DNA from: an uncultured Gemmatimonadota bacterium
GTDB lineage: Bacteria; Gemmatimonadota; Gemmatimonadetes; Gemmatimonadales; Gemmatimonadaceae
Assembly: GCA_903882745.1 (NCBI GenBank)
Contig: CAIRYG010000006.1
Location: 1 to 54,225, forward strand
Length of the DNA: 54,225 nt
Direction of reading: 5' to 3'
In this document: in pieces, positions 22,199 to 30,891 of the stretch
Layout of the letters: every line of letters begins with the position of its first letter
Numbering within the stretch: the first letter of the stretch is position 1
Notes under the pieces: model-generated
What the model was told of the DNA's origin: nothing
What the model saw: the letters and a program-made list of their open reading frames with translations, nothing else
Database searches by the model: none
Position numbers and translations under genes: made by a program

Positions 22199-24862
22199 AT
22201 GCGACGCTCGACCTCTCGCATCACCGCAGCCCTGCTCGTCGCAGTGGCCTGCGCCTCCCCGACGCCAGCGCCCACCCCGGCGCCAACGCCGGCTCCCGCT
22301 CCGACGACCGCCGTGACGCCTGCTGGCGGCCGCGCCAATGCCCCAACGCCGGCCCCGCGCGACTCCGCCGCACCTGATGCCCCCGCCGCCGCTGGTCGCG
22401 GTGGACGTGGTGGCGCCGCTGGTGGTGCCGCCGGTGGTGCCGCAGGCGAAGCGACGCCGCAGCCCTACGGCCGCGTGGTCACCAGCGAAGCCAAGACCCG
22501 CGACGGCCTCTTCAAGGTCCACCGGATTGGCGCCCGCCTGCTGTTCGAAATTCCGCGCGACCAGCTCGGCAAGGATCAGCTCCTCGTGACCGAGATCGCC
22601 AAGACGGTCCTCGGGTCCGGCTACGGCGGACAGGCCGTGAGCAACAAGGTGTACCGCTGGGAGCGCCGCGAGAACCGCGTGTTCCTGCGCGGCGTGTCGT
22701 ACGACGCCATCGTGGACCCCAAGGTCAACGAAGCCCGCGCCGTCGCCGACGCCAATGTGAACCCGATTGTCTCGGTGTTCAACGTCGAGAGCTACGGCCG
22801 CGACAGCTCGATGGTGATCGATGTCTCGCGCCTCTTCACGCAGCCGCCGAGCGAGCTCGGCCCGGGCTCGCGGATCCCGGGCAACGTCGACGCGACGCGT
22901 TCGTTCATTGAGAGCGCCACGCCGTTCGTCGACAACGTGAACGTCTACGCGACGCTCACCTTTGCGCAGGCCGGTGGCGGCGGACGCGGTGCGGCCGCGG
23001 CGCCAGCAGGACGTGGTGGCCCGACCAACAACAACGCGTCCAACACCGTCGTAATGAGCTGGAGCTTCCATCGCCTCCCGGACAAGCCAATGATGGCGCG
23101 TCTGTGCGACGATCGCGTTGGCTATTTCTCGACGCGCTCCACCGACTACACGGACGTCGGCGACAAGGTGAACGAGAAGTGCCTGATCACCCGCTATCGC
23201 CTGGAGAAGAAGGATCCGAACGCCGCCATGTCGGAGCCGGTGAAGCCGATCGTCTACTATATCGATCCGGCCACGCCGAAGAAGTGGATCCCCTGGTTCA
23301 AGAAGGCGATCGAAGATTGGCAGCCGGCGTTCGAAGCCGCCGGCTTCAAGAACGCGATCATCGCCAAGGAAGCCCCGGCGAACGATCCGGATTGGTCGCC
23401 GGAAGATGCCCGCTACTCCGTGGTCCGCTGGCTCCCGTCCACGACGGAAAACGCCTCGGGCCCGAACGTGCACGATCCGCGCTCGGGTGAAATCCTGAAC
23501 GCGCACATCCAGTTCTACCAGAACGTGCAGAAGCTCCAGCTCTCGTGGTACTTCACGCAGGCAGCGGCGATCGACCCACGCGCGCGCACCTTCCCGTTCA
23601 GCGACGAGCTGATGGGCCGTCTGCTCGAGTACGTGCTGGCGCACGAAGTCGGTCACACGCTGGGCTTCCAGCACAACATGAAGGCCAGCGCCACCTATCC
23701 GACCGATTCGCTCCGCAGCGTCAGCTTCCTCAAGCAGTGGGGACACACCCCCACGCTCATGGACTACTCGCGCTTCAACTACCTCGTGCAGCCTGAGGAC
23801 AACGTTCCTGTGGACTTGCTCACGCCGGTCATCGGACCCTACGACAAGTGGGCGACGATGTGGGGCTACAAGCCGATCGGTGCTGCGTCGCCAGAAGCCG
23901 AGCGCCCGACGCTCGACCTGTGGGCACGTGAGCAGGACACCAAGCCGTACCTCCGCTTCTCGACCTCCGGGCAGGCCGGTTCGGATCCGGGCGACGAGAC
24001 GGAAGCCGTCGGCGATCAGGACGCGACAAAGGCCACCGGCTGGGGCATCAAGAACATCAAGCGCGAAGTGGCCTACTTGGTTGGCGCGACGGTCAAGCCC
24101 ACGGAGGGCTTCGACGACCTGAACGAGCTCTACGGCCGTTTGATCGGCCAGTGGCGCACCGAGCTGACGCACGTCACGAACGTGGTCGGTGGTGCTGAGT
24201 CGCAGGAAAAGTATGGTTCGCAGACGGGCATCCGGTTCACGCCGGTTGCGAAGGCGCGTCAGCAGGCGGCGGTGAAGTTCCTGAACGAAAACGCCTTTGC
24301 CACGCCGACCTACTTCCTTGACCAGGACATCCTGCGCAAGATCGAGCCCACCGGGTCGGTCCCGCGTATCCTGGCCGCGCAGAGTGGAATTCTGTCGTCG
24401 CTCCTCCAGCCGGCGCGCCTGATTCGCTTGGCCGAGCATGACGGCATGTCCACCGGCAACCTGTACTCGATGCCGGAGCTGTTCGATGATCTCCGCCACG
24501 GGCTGTTCTCCGAGCTCGCCTCGGGCGCCAAGATCGACGTATACCGCCGCGCCCTGCAGCGTGCATACGTCGAGAACCTGAACCTCAAGCTGAACCCGCC
24601 GGCTGCGGCGGCCGGCGCTGGTGGTCGTGCGGGTGGCGGTGGTGGCGGTGGCGGAAGCCGCCCGCAGGCTCCGTCGCTCGACCCCAAGCTGTCCGACATC
24701 AACGGGGTGGTGCGCGCTGAACTGAAGGCGCTCGACGCCGAGTTGAAGGGTGCGGCAGCCAAGTCCACGGACCGCAACACCAAGGCCCATATCTCGGACC
24801 TTCGTCACCGCATCGCCGACGCCATCAAGGGCAAGGCAGGCGCTGGCGACGAAGAGGGGTGA
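22199..24862 (+). CDS. Secreted zinc-dependent metalloprotease lipoprotein (HExxHxxGxxH)
   Basis: An 887-residue protein with a lipoprotein signal (LLVAVAC, Cys18), a Pro/Ala/Thr repeat tract and a Gly-rich tract up to about residue 85. The next ~400 residues match the large DUF5117-type bacterial zinc metalloproteases (GLFKVHRIGARLLFEIP near 103-119, PIVYYIDPATPKKWIPWFKK near 350-369). The catalytic motif HEVGHTLGFQH lies at 482-492, with the metzincin spacing of a third His ligand. A Met in TLMDYSRFNYL could form the Met-turn. A C-terminal region has a further Gly/Ala low-complexity insert near 802-820. It is transcribed away from the cytochrome run across a 180-base divergent gap. The substrate is unknown, probably extracellular protein. 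Confidence 0.88.
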   Translation: MRRSTSRITAALLVAVACASPTPAPTPAPTPAPAPTTAVTPAGGRANAPTPAPRDSAAPDAPAAAGRGGRGGAAGGAAGGAAGEATPQPYGRVVTSEAKTRDGLFKVHRIGARLLFEIPRDQLGKDQLLVTEIAKTVLGSGYGGQAVSNKVYRWERRENRVFLRGVSYDAIVDPKVNEARAVADANVNPIVSVFNVESYGRDSSMVIDVSRLFTQPPSELGPGSRIPGNVDATRSFIESATPFVDNVNVYATLTFAQAGGGGRGAAAAPAGRGGPTNNNASNTVVMSWSFHRLPDKPMMARLCDDRVGYFSTRSTDYTDVGDKVNEKCLITRYRLEKKDPNAAMSEPVKPIVYYIDPATPKKWIPWFKKAIEDWQPAFEAAGFKNAIIAKEAPANDPDWSPEDARYSVVRWLPSTTENASGPNVHDPRSGEILNAHIQFYQNVQKLQLSWYFTQAAAIDPRARTFPFSDELMGRLLEYVLAHEVGHTLGFQHNMKASATYPTDSLRSVSFLKQWGHTPTLMDYSRFNYLVQPEDNVPVDLLTPVIGPYDKWATMWGYKPIGAASPEAERPTLDLWAREQDTKPYLRFSTSGQAGSDPGDETEAVGDQDATKATGWGIKNIKREVAYLVGATVKPTEGFDDLNELYGRLIGQWRTELTHVTNVVGGAESQEKYGSQTGIRFTPVAKARQQAAVKFLNENAFATPTYFLDQDILRKIEPTGSVPRILAAQSGILSSLLQPARLIRLAEHDGMSTGNLYSMPELFDDLRHGLFSELASGAKIDVYRRALQRAYVENLNLKLNPPAAAAGAGGRAGGGGGGGGSRPQAPSLDPKLSDINGVVRAELKALDAELKGAAAKSTDRNTKAHISDLRHRIADAIKGKAGAGDEEG

Positions 24863-24883
24863 GTAGGCGCTGACCGGGGAATC

Positions 24884-24931
24884 CCCTCGGGGATTTCCCT
24901 CGGGGATTTCCCTCGGGGATTTCCCTCGGGA
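24884..24931. repeat. 13-base tandem repeat, 3.7 copies
   Basis: The unit CCCTCGGGGATTT begins at 24884, 24897 and 24910, with a partial fourth copy at 24923. It fills the space between the metalloprotease stop and its terminator hairpin. Each unit contains the short palindrome CCCTCGGGG. Confidence 0.9.
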
Positions 24932-24933
24932 GA

Positions 24934-24971
24934 CGAGAAAGGCCGGCCGCGCAAGCGACCGGCCTTTCTCG
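24934..24971 (+). terminator. Terminator hairpin after the metalloprotease gene
   Basis: Two 17-base arms with one mismatch (CGAGAAAGGCCGG... and ...CCGGCCTTTCTCG) flank a GCAA tetraloop. The 3' arm is T-rich and is followed by TTTCG. It lies directly after the 13-base tandem repeats. Confidence 0.75.
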
Positions 24972-24977
24972 TTTCGC

Positions 24978-25005
24978 TTGAACCAGCTTCCCGGCAGACT
25001 AACTT
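24978..25005 (+). promoter_or_regulatory. Possible promoter of the glycosyltransferase gene
   Basis: TTGAAC (24978-24983) and TAACTT (25000-25005) are 16 bases apart, about 55 bases before the GTG start at 25060 and immediately after the preceding terminator. Confidence 0.42.
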
Positions 25006-25059
25006 TCGCAGCAAGATTTTCCTGCGCCACAAAACGGCGCACCCCCTCACGATTCCGAT

Positions 25060-26244
25060 GTGATCGTCGCTGCACTCCGAAACTTCGTTCGCCGCCCGCT
25101 CGCCCCCCTGCCAGATTGGGTGCGTGTGGCGTGGACGCGTTGGGGCAGCGCCGCAGTCATCACCATCTGGACCCTCATGGTGGTGATTGCCACCGTACAG
25201 CGAGGCGTGCTCTCCCAAGAGCACACCACTTGGCCAATTTTCCGACAGTCGTACTCACATTTACTCGCGGGCGTCGACCTCTATCGCTACTACCCCAGTG
25301 AGCAGGGCACCGGCGCGGCGGACCTCTTCAAGTACAGCCCCCCCTGGGCGCTTCTCCACGGAGCGTTTTCACCGCTCCCCTTTGCGCTCGGGCTCCTCCT
25401 CTGGAACCTGCTGAATGCCACGGTGCTCTTTGCCGCGGTTCGCGCGCTCTTGCCAAAGCCACAGGCCACACTGGCCCTGTTGTTCATGTCGCCGTGGTTG
25501 CTCCACGCGGTGCAAAGTTCTTCGAGCAACGCCTTAGTGGCGGGCTTGGTGGTGATGGCGTACCTCAACATAGAGCGCCGAAACCTCTGGGGCGCCGCGT
25601 TCGGCATTGCCGCGGGCACCCTCATCAAGATTTTTCCCGTTGCGGCGGTGAGCTTTGCCCTCTTCCGCCCAGGCAAACTGCGCTTTGCGCTCGCCCTCAC
25701 GGTGATGTTCGTGGCGCTCATCGCGCTCCCGCTCGCGGTCGTCACGCCAGACTCCCTGCTCTTTCAGTACGCCAACTGGCAGCGCATGGTGACGCTCGAC
25801 GAAAACGACCTGGTCTTTGGGCGTTCTGTCCTCGAGCTGATTCGCACCCTCTCCGGCACGGAGATGCCGAACTGGCCCGCACAGCTCGTGGGGAGCGCGC
25901 TCCTGTTGGTGCCACCGCTGCTGCGTCGCGATCGCTGGAACGACGCCGAGTATCGGATGCGCTTCTTGTGCTCGCTGCTGGTGTTCGCGGTGATTTTTAA
26001 TCACCAAGCGGAGCATCAGTCGTACATTATCGCGGCAACGGGGGTTGCCTTGTGGTTCGTGACAGCGGAACGTCGCGAACTCTGGCGCGTGGCAATACTC
26101 GCCGGATGCCTCATAGGCTATGAGGCGGTGCCATACACCATTGCGTGGGTCGCCATGATGGTGGAGCTGCTCGCCGCCGCACCGGCTATGGGATGGAACC
26201 TGCGAGCAACTCCCGCGCGGCCACGTCCAGGGTACGCGCCGTAA
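25060..26244 (+). CDS. GT87-like membrane glycosyltransferase (DUF2029 family)
   Basis: A 394-residue polytopic membrane protein with about nine to ten hydrophobic segments. The first periplasmic loop carries the acidic/aromatic signature region (GVDLYRYYPSEQ... then FKYSPPWALLHGAF) expected of polyprenyl-phosphate-mannose-dependent GT87 enzymes, followed by LLLWNLLNATVLF and GTLIKIFPVAAVSFAL. Likely role: transfer of mannose or a related sugar onto an envelope glycan from a lipid carrier. The start is GTG at 25060; an out-of-frame ATG just before it hits a stop at once. Its last 59 bases overlap the 3' end of the convergent histidine kinase gene, so the true C-terminus is fixed by both frames staying open. 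Confidence 0.75.
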   Translation: MIVAALRNFVRRPLAPLPDWVRVAWTRWGSAAVITIWTLMVVIATVQRGVLSQEHTTWPIFRQSYSHLLAGVDLYRYYPSEQGTGAADLFKYSPPWALLHGAFSPLPFALGLLLWNLLNATVLFAAVRALLPKPQATLALLFMSPWLLHAVQSSSSNALVAGLVVMAYLNIERRNLWGAAFGIAAGTLIKIFPVAAVSFALFRPGKLRFALALTVMFVALIALPLAVVTPDSLLFQYANWQRMVTLDENDLVFGRSVLELIRTLSGTEMPNWPAQLVGSALLLVPPLLRRDRWNDAEYRMRFLCSLLVFAVIFNHQAEHQSYIIAATGVALWFVTAERRELWRVAILAGCLIGYEAVPYTIAWVAMMVELLAAAPAMGWNLRATPARPRPGYAP

Positions 26245-27925
26245 ACGGCTTCGCAAGAAACCCTGAGTGTGCGTTCACCAGCCCTGTCCACTCGACCAGA
26301 TCCTCCGAGTGTCCCGAGACGTACAGCACCCGAGTCTCCGGACGTTGGGCACGCACGGCGACCGCAAGATCGCGCCCGCTAAGCCCCGGCATCAGCATGT
26401 CAGTGACGAGCAGGTGGATCTCCCCGACGTACGCGCGCGCGAGCGCGAGCGCCTCCTGGCCATTGGCCGCACAGAGCACCGTGAACCCGCCCCGTTCGAG
26501 TGACCGCTGCATCAAATGGCGAATCGCGTCCTCGTCTTCGGCGACAAGCGCGGTACCTGCTCGCCCAGCAACCGTCACCGGCGCGACATCCACCGGCTCA
26601 AGCTCTGGCAGTCCGTGCGTTTCCGGCAGATAGATCGAGAAGCAGCTCCCCGCCCCGACTTCGCTGTCCACCACCACGTGGCCACCCGACTGCGCCACGA
26701 TACCGTACAGCATGGAGAGGCCAAGCCCGGTCCCACGGTCCAGCGCCTTGGTCGAGAAGAACGGCTCAAAGATGCGGCCCAGATGCTCCCGCTTGATTCC
26801 CGTCCCCGTGTCGCGGACTTGCAGCAGAATCCAATCGCCGGCAAGAACACCGCGTGCCGTAATAGGATCGTCGGCCATCACCCGTGCACGCGCGGTCTGG
26901 ATGTGCAACACGCCACCGCGCGGCATCGCGTCGCGCGCATTGATCGCCAAGTTCAGGAGCGCCTGCTCCATCTGACTGCGATCCGCTGACACGAGACACA
27001 GTTCCGCCGGCGTGTGAATCTCAATCGCGATATGCTCAACAATCAGGCGCCGGAGCATGGGTTCAACCGCATACACCACGGCGTTCAGGTCCAGCACGGC
27101 CAATCGGAGCATCTGATTGCGGCTGAACGCCAGCAGCTGTTGCGTCAGTGTCGTCGCGCGCCGCGCCGACTTGAGAATCTCGTCGACGTCGCTCCGCTGC
27201 GGAGTTCCTTCGGTGAGGTCCTCCTGCAGAAACTCGGCGTTCGACAAAATGACGGTCATCAGATTGTTGAAGTCGTGGGCGATTCCTCCCGCCAGCCGCC
27301 CCACGGCATCCATCTTCTGCGCCTGCTCCAACTGCGCAGTGAGCGAGCGCTGCTCGGTGACATCACGCCACGTCCACACACGTCCAATCGTCCGGCCATC
27401 AATGCGCTGGGGCAGCGAATACCGCTCAAAGACGCGTCCATCAGTAAAGCGCACAACATCCGACGTGGATCGGTCGGTATGCTGCGCGGCCGCACTCGCC
27501 TCCGCCACAAGGGCAATCGGATCTTCCACGCGCGATGAAAGGAAGCCGAAGAGCGCCGTCTCGTCGCGGGCGTTGAGCACCTCCTCCGGGAGCTGCAGCA
27601 ATGCGGCGAATCGGGAGTTCGAGCGCACAATCCGGCCGTCGAGATCCATCACGACGATGCCGTCAGCAGTGCTCTCAAGCGTGGCCGCCAGCACCGAGAG
27701 TGCCTGACTCACACCGTCCTTCTCGTCAATCGCATTGCGCAAACGATAGTAGCGATCAGCGAGTTCAACGGAGAGGTTCTCCATCGAGAGCTCCAGCATG
27801 GCGCGCTCGTCATCGGCCTGCACGTACGCGGCGGCGACCGCCGTGAACAGCGGCCGCAACGATTCCGGCACGGCGTCAAGCGAACCGAACTGTTTGCGCA
27901 GCTGGCGCACCAGGAGCTTGTGCAC
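26186..27925 (-). CDS. Hybrid sensor histidine kinase (PAS, HisKA, HATPase, receiver)
   Basis: A 579-residue cytoplasmic kinase without transmembrane segments. An N-terminal helical region (1-75) precedes a PAS domain (about 76-195). The H-box GGIAHDFNNLMTV has His217, and the N-box LLNLAINARDAMPRGG and the ATP-lid GTGLGLSMLYGIV are intact. A C-terminal receiver domain runs from about 455 to the end with the DED acidic pair and the phospho-acceptor Asp in LLVTDMLMPG. Hybrid kinases of this type usually pass phosphate to their own receiver or to a separate phosphotransfer protein. GTG at 27925 follows the FIST gene stop by one base, so the FIST protein is the likely input module. The C-terminal end overlaps the glycosyltransferase gene. 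Confidence 0.92.
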   Translation of the reverse strand: MHKLLVRQLRKQFGSLDAVPESLRPLFTAVAAAYVQADDERAMLELSMENLSVELADRYYRLRNAIDEKDGVSQALSVLAATLESTADGIVVMDLDGRIVRSNSRFAALLQLPEEVLNARDETALFGFLSSRVEDPIALVAEASAAAQHTDRSTSDVVRFTDGRVFERYSLPQRIDGRTIGRVWTWRDVTEQRSLTAQLEQAQKMDAVGRLAGGIAHDFNNLMTVILSNAEFLQEDLTEGTPQRSDVDEILKSARRATTLTQQLLAFSRNQMLRLAVLDLNAVVYAVEPMLRRLIVEHIAIEIHTPAELCLVSADRSQMEQALLNLAINARDAMPRGGVLHIQTARARVMADDPITARGVLAGDWILLQVRDTGTGIKREHLGRIFEPFFSTKALDRGTGLGLSMLYGIVAQSGGHVVVDSEVGAGSCFSIYLPETHGLPELEPVDVAPVTVAGRAGTALVAEDEDAIRHLMQRSLERGGFTVLCAANGQEALALARAYVGEIHLLVTDMLMPGLSGRDLAVAVRAQRPETRVLYVSGHSEDLVEWTGLVNAHSGFLAKPFTARTLDVAARELLAGSIP

Positions 27926-27926
27926 G

Positions 27927-29063
27927 CTACGACTCGGTGAGTGTGGTGATCGTCATCGTCTGGTTGTGAAGTTCACAACGCGCCGACGACGAGAACGGAG
28001 AAATCTCGCCGTAGGAATAGAACCCGCCCAGCACGGTGTCGTCGCCCAAGACCTCACGCACGCTCTCGACTTCTTCTTCCACGCGTTGCTTCAGCACGAG
28101 CTTTCGTCCGACACAGCTAATCAAGATGGCGAGCGTGGCGGCATTCGCCGCAAGCGGCTCAACGCTGGCACTGGCCGCGTCGTGCGCGCCATCGATCAGG
28201 CGGTCAAAGTTGGCCTTCATCAGACGCGCCGAGGCCCCTTGCGGCATGTCGCCCGCAAAGGTGAGACTGCCGGCGACTTCGTCGACACCAAGAATCGTGC
28301 GCACCACGCGACGATTTCCCTCGCCCGCGAGGCTCAGCGGAAAGAGCAGTCCACTGGCCGGCAGAGCGTCGGCGTGCGGCCCCAAGTAGGACTTGTACAG
28401 TGCGAGCGCCGAACGTCCATCGAGTTCGTACAGCACATTCCCCACCGAGCGCGTGATAATCCGGTCCGGCCCAAAGGAGTCCCAGCCCCCCATGGAGCCG
28501 TACCCAACGCGCAGGCGCTCACCGTAGAAGCCGATCCCCACCACCGCGCCCTCGACGGCCGCGCCGTCAAAACACACCACCGTCTGCTCGAACTTGGCAG
28601 CATCGCCGGCGAGTCCGCCGGTCACCGCGACCTCTCGGGGCAACGCGTCACGCAATCCGCGGACGAGTTCCGTGCCGTTGATGTGAACGCCCTCGGCAAG
28701 CACAAACAGGTGCGTGAGTCCTGCACCGGCGAGTTCACGCGCCAGTTGTCCCCCAGCCTCGGCGCTCGCTGACGCATCGGCAATCGGCACCTGCGCAAGC
28801 CGAAGCGTGGAGTGCTCAAGCTCCAACGCCGTCGCCACGACCGTGTCGTCCGTGACTTCGACGCCGCAGATTTCACCGGCCGTACTGCAGCCGATTTGTC
28901 GCGCGTCGGGGTAGAGCGCGCGCAGCGCGCGGATGCAGGATCCCTCGGCCAGCGCTTCGCGTGCGCCAAAGATCAGCACAACCTGTGGTGTTCGCACACC
29001 AGCACCCGCCAAGGGCTCGGACCATCCCTCAGCACTTGTCCAACGGCGTTGCTCGACTCGCAT
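27927..29063 (-). CDS. FIST domain sensory protein
   Basis: A 378-residue soluble protein consisting of a FIST N domain (about 20-215; VVLIFGAREAL, IGCSTAGEICG, and VTGGLAGDAAKFEQTVV) and a FIST C domain (about 220-370; LYELDGRSALALYKSYLG, then LGDDTVLGGFYSYGEISP near the end). FIST domains are thought to bind small ligands, perhaps amino acids, and to feed signals into two-component systems. Here the gene directly precedes a hybrid histidine kinase with a one-base gap, strong evidence for a functional pair. ATG at 29063 gives the usual family N-terminus. Confidence 0.9.
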   Translation of the reverse strand: MRVEQRRWTSAEGWSEPLAGAGVRTPQVVLIFGAREALAEGSCIRALRALYPDARQIGCSTAGEICGVEVTDDTVVATALELEHSTLRLAQVPIADASASAEAGGQLARELAGAGLTHLFVLAEGVHINGTELVRGLRDALPREVAVTGGLAGDAAKFEQTVVCFDGAAVEGAVVGIGFYGERLRVGYGSMGGWDSFGPDRIITRSVGNVLYELDGRSALALYKSYLGPHADALPASGLLFPLSLAGEGNRRVVRTILGVDEVAGSLTFAGDMPQGASARLMKANFDRLIDGAHDAASASVEPLAANAATLAILISCVGRKLVLKQRVEEEVESVREVLGDDTVLGGFYSYGEISPFSSSARCELHNQTMTITTLTES

Positions 29064-29205
29064 CGGGATAGCTCCGAAACTTTTTGGGTGGAGTGCGACG
29101 TAGAAAGATAGATAACGCACGGCCGGCACGGCGAGATGGCAAGCGCGTGACGGCCCGAGGTCCATCGCCCTAGATTTACTGTCTCATATTTGAACAGGAG
29201 TCCCG

Positions 29206-30891
29206 ATGTCCCCCGTCGATCCGAGTTCGTCTCCACGCGACAGTCGTCGTGAGTTCGTGACCAAGTCGCTGATGCTGGGCGCCGCGATGGTCTTGGCTCC
29301 GGAAGCCGCCGCGGGAGAGCGGCCGGCGGGTGCGCCGACCCCGGCACGCCCCGCACCAACCGGGGGCAGCTCGGCACGACAGGCACCGGCGCAGGACTCG
29401 CCCTTCGAGAAATCGGTGGGGGAGCTACAGGCCATGATGGCGCGCGGCGCCCTCACGTCGCGATCCCTGACGGAGTTTTACCTCGCCCGCCTCGACAGCT
29501 TGGACGCCAAGGGTCCCACGGTGAATAGCGTGATTGAGCGGAACCCCGACGCGCTCGCCATTGCGGAAACGATGGATGCCGAGCGTGCGGCGGGACGCAT
29601 CCGCGGTCCGCTCCACGGGATTCCGGTGCTCATCAAGGACAACATCGACAGCGCCGACCGGATGCACACCACGGCGGGCTCGCTCGCACTCGCCACCAGT
29701 ATCGCCCCGAAGGACGCGTTCATTGTCGAGCGCCTGCGCGCCGCAGGCGCGGTGATCCTCGGCAAGACCAATCTCAGCGAGTGGGCCAACTATCGGTCAA
29801 CGCGCAGCACCAGCGGCTGGAGCGGACGCGGCGGGCAGACCAAGAACCCGTACGTCCGCGACCGGAATCCCTGTGGCTCGAGTTCAGGCACTGGAGCCGC
29901 GATCGCCGCCGATTTCGCGGCAGTGGGTATCGGCACCGAGACCGACGGGTCAATCATCTGCCCGTCGTCGATGAATGGCCTGGTTGGACTGAAGCCCACG
30001 GTCGGGCTCTGGAGCCGCTCCGGGATTATCCCCATCTCCGCGTCGCAGGATACCGCAGGTCCCATGGGGCGCACCGTTGCCGACGTGGCCGCACTCTTGG
30101 GCCTCCTCACAGGAGTCGACCCACGCGACAGCGCCACCGCCGCGAGCAAAGGAAAGTCGCACACCGACTACACCACCTTCCTCGATGTGGACGGGCTGCG
30201 CGGCGCGCGCATTGGCGTTGCGCGCAACCTGGCGGGATTCAATTACAGCGTGGACGCGCGATTTGAGAGCGCCATCGATGCGATGGCCAAGGCCGGTGCG
30301 GTGATCGTCGACAAAACCAACTTCACCACGCTCGGCAAGTTTGACGAGGCCGAGTCGCTGGTGCTGGACTACGAGTTCAAAGCTGGGCTGAACGCCTATC
30401 TCGCGTCGCTCGGTGCATCGGCACCCGTGAAATCGCTGACCGAGTTGATTGCCTGGAACGAAAAGAACGCCGCGCGCGAGATGCCCTGGTTCGCGCAGGA
30501 GATTTTTGTGCGCGCCAACACGCGTGGCCCACTCACCGACCGCGCGTACCGTGACGCGCGCGCCACCTGCGTACGGCTCGCGCGCTCCGAAGGGATCGAT
30601 GCACTGATGGCGACGCATCGACTCGACGCGATCATCTGTCCGTCCAATCAGCCCGCTTGGCCGACGGACCCGTTGAATGGGGATCACTTCACCGGCGGGA
30701 ACACCTCGTTCGCAGCCGTCTCGGGGTACCCGAGCATCACCGTCCCAATGGGCTTCGACCACGAACTGCCGCTCGGGCTCTCGTTCATTGGGAAAGCGTG
30801 GAGCGAGCCCACCCTGTTGAAGTTGGCATGCGGTTTTGAACAGAAGACGCGCGCGCGCCGGGCCCCGCAGTTCCTTCCAACGCTCGGCTGA
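29206..30891 (+). CDS. Amidase signature family enzyme, Tat-exported
   Basis: A 561-residue hydrolase of the amidase signature family. A twin-arginine-like signal (DSRREFVTKSLMLGAAMVL) is followed by an Ala/Pro/Gly-rich linker to about residue 65. The Ser-cisSer-Lys triad is visible: Lys144 in VLIKDNID, Ser225 in NPCGSSSGTGAA, and nucleophile Ser249 in ETDGSIICPSS. The enzyme should hydrolyse an amide, possibly an amino-acid or peptide amide, in the periplasm. ACAGGAG lies a few bases before ATG 29206. The stop overlaps the start of the next gene (TGATG), so it is translated together with the serine hydrolase. Substrate not predictable from the motif set. Confidence 0.92.
   Translation: MSPVDPSSSPRDSRREFVTKSLMLGAAMVLAPEAAAGERPAGAPTPARPAPTGGSSARQAPAQDSPFEKSVGELQAMMARGALTSRSLTEFYLARLDSLDAKGPTVNSVIERNPDALAIAETMDAERAAGRIRGPLHGIPVLIKDNIDSADRMHTTAGSLALATSIAPKDAFIVERLRAAGAVILGKTNLSEWANYRSTRSTSGWSGRGGQTKNPYVRDRNPCGSSSGTGAAIAADFAAVGIGTETDGSIICPSSMNGLVGLKPTVGLWSRSGIIPISASQDTAGPMGRTVADVAALLGLLTGVDPRDSATAASKGKSHTDYTTFLDVDGLRGARIGVARNLAGFNYSVDARFESAIDAMAKAGAVIVDKTNFTTLGKFDEAESLVLDYEFKAGLNAYLASLGASAPVKSLTELIAWNEKNAAREMPWFAQEIFVRANTRGPLTDRAYRDARATCVRLARSEGIDALMATHRLDAIICPSNQPAWPTDPLNGDHFTGGNTSFAAVSGYPSITVPMGFDHELPLGLSFIGKAWSEPTLLKLACGFEQKTRARRAPQFLPTLG

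Noticed and set aside
22019-25075. Minus-strand extension of the diheme cytochrome frame by about 1000 codons
   Set aside because: It lies opposite the metalloprotease gene and shows repetitive Arg/Asp/Leu/Val shadow composition. Real protein character starts only near 22018.
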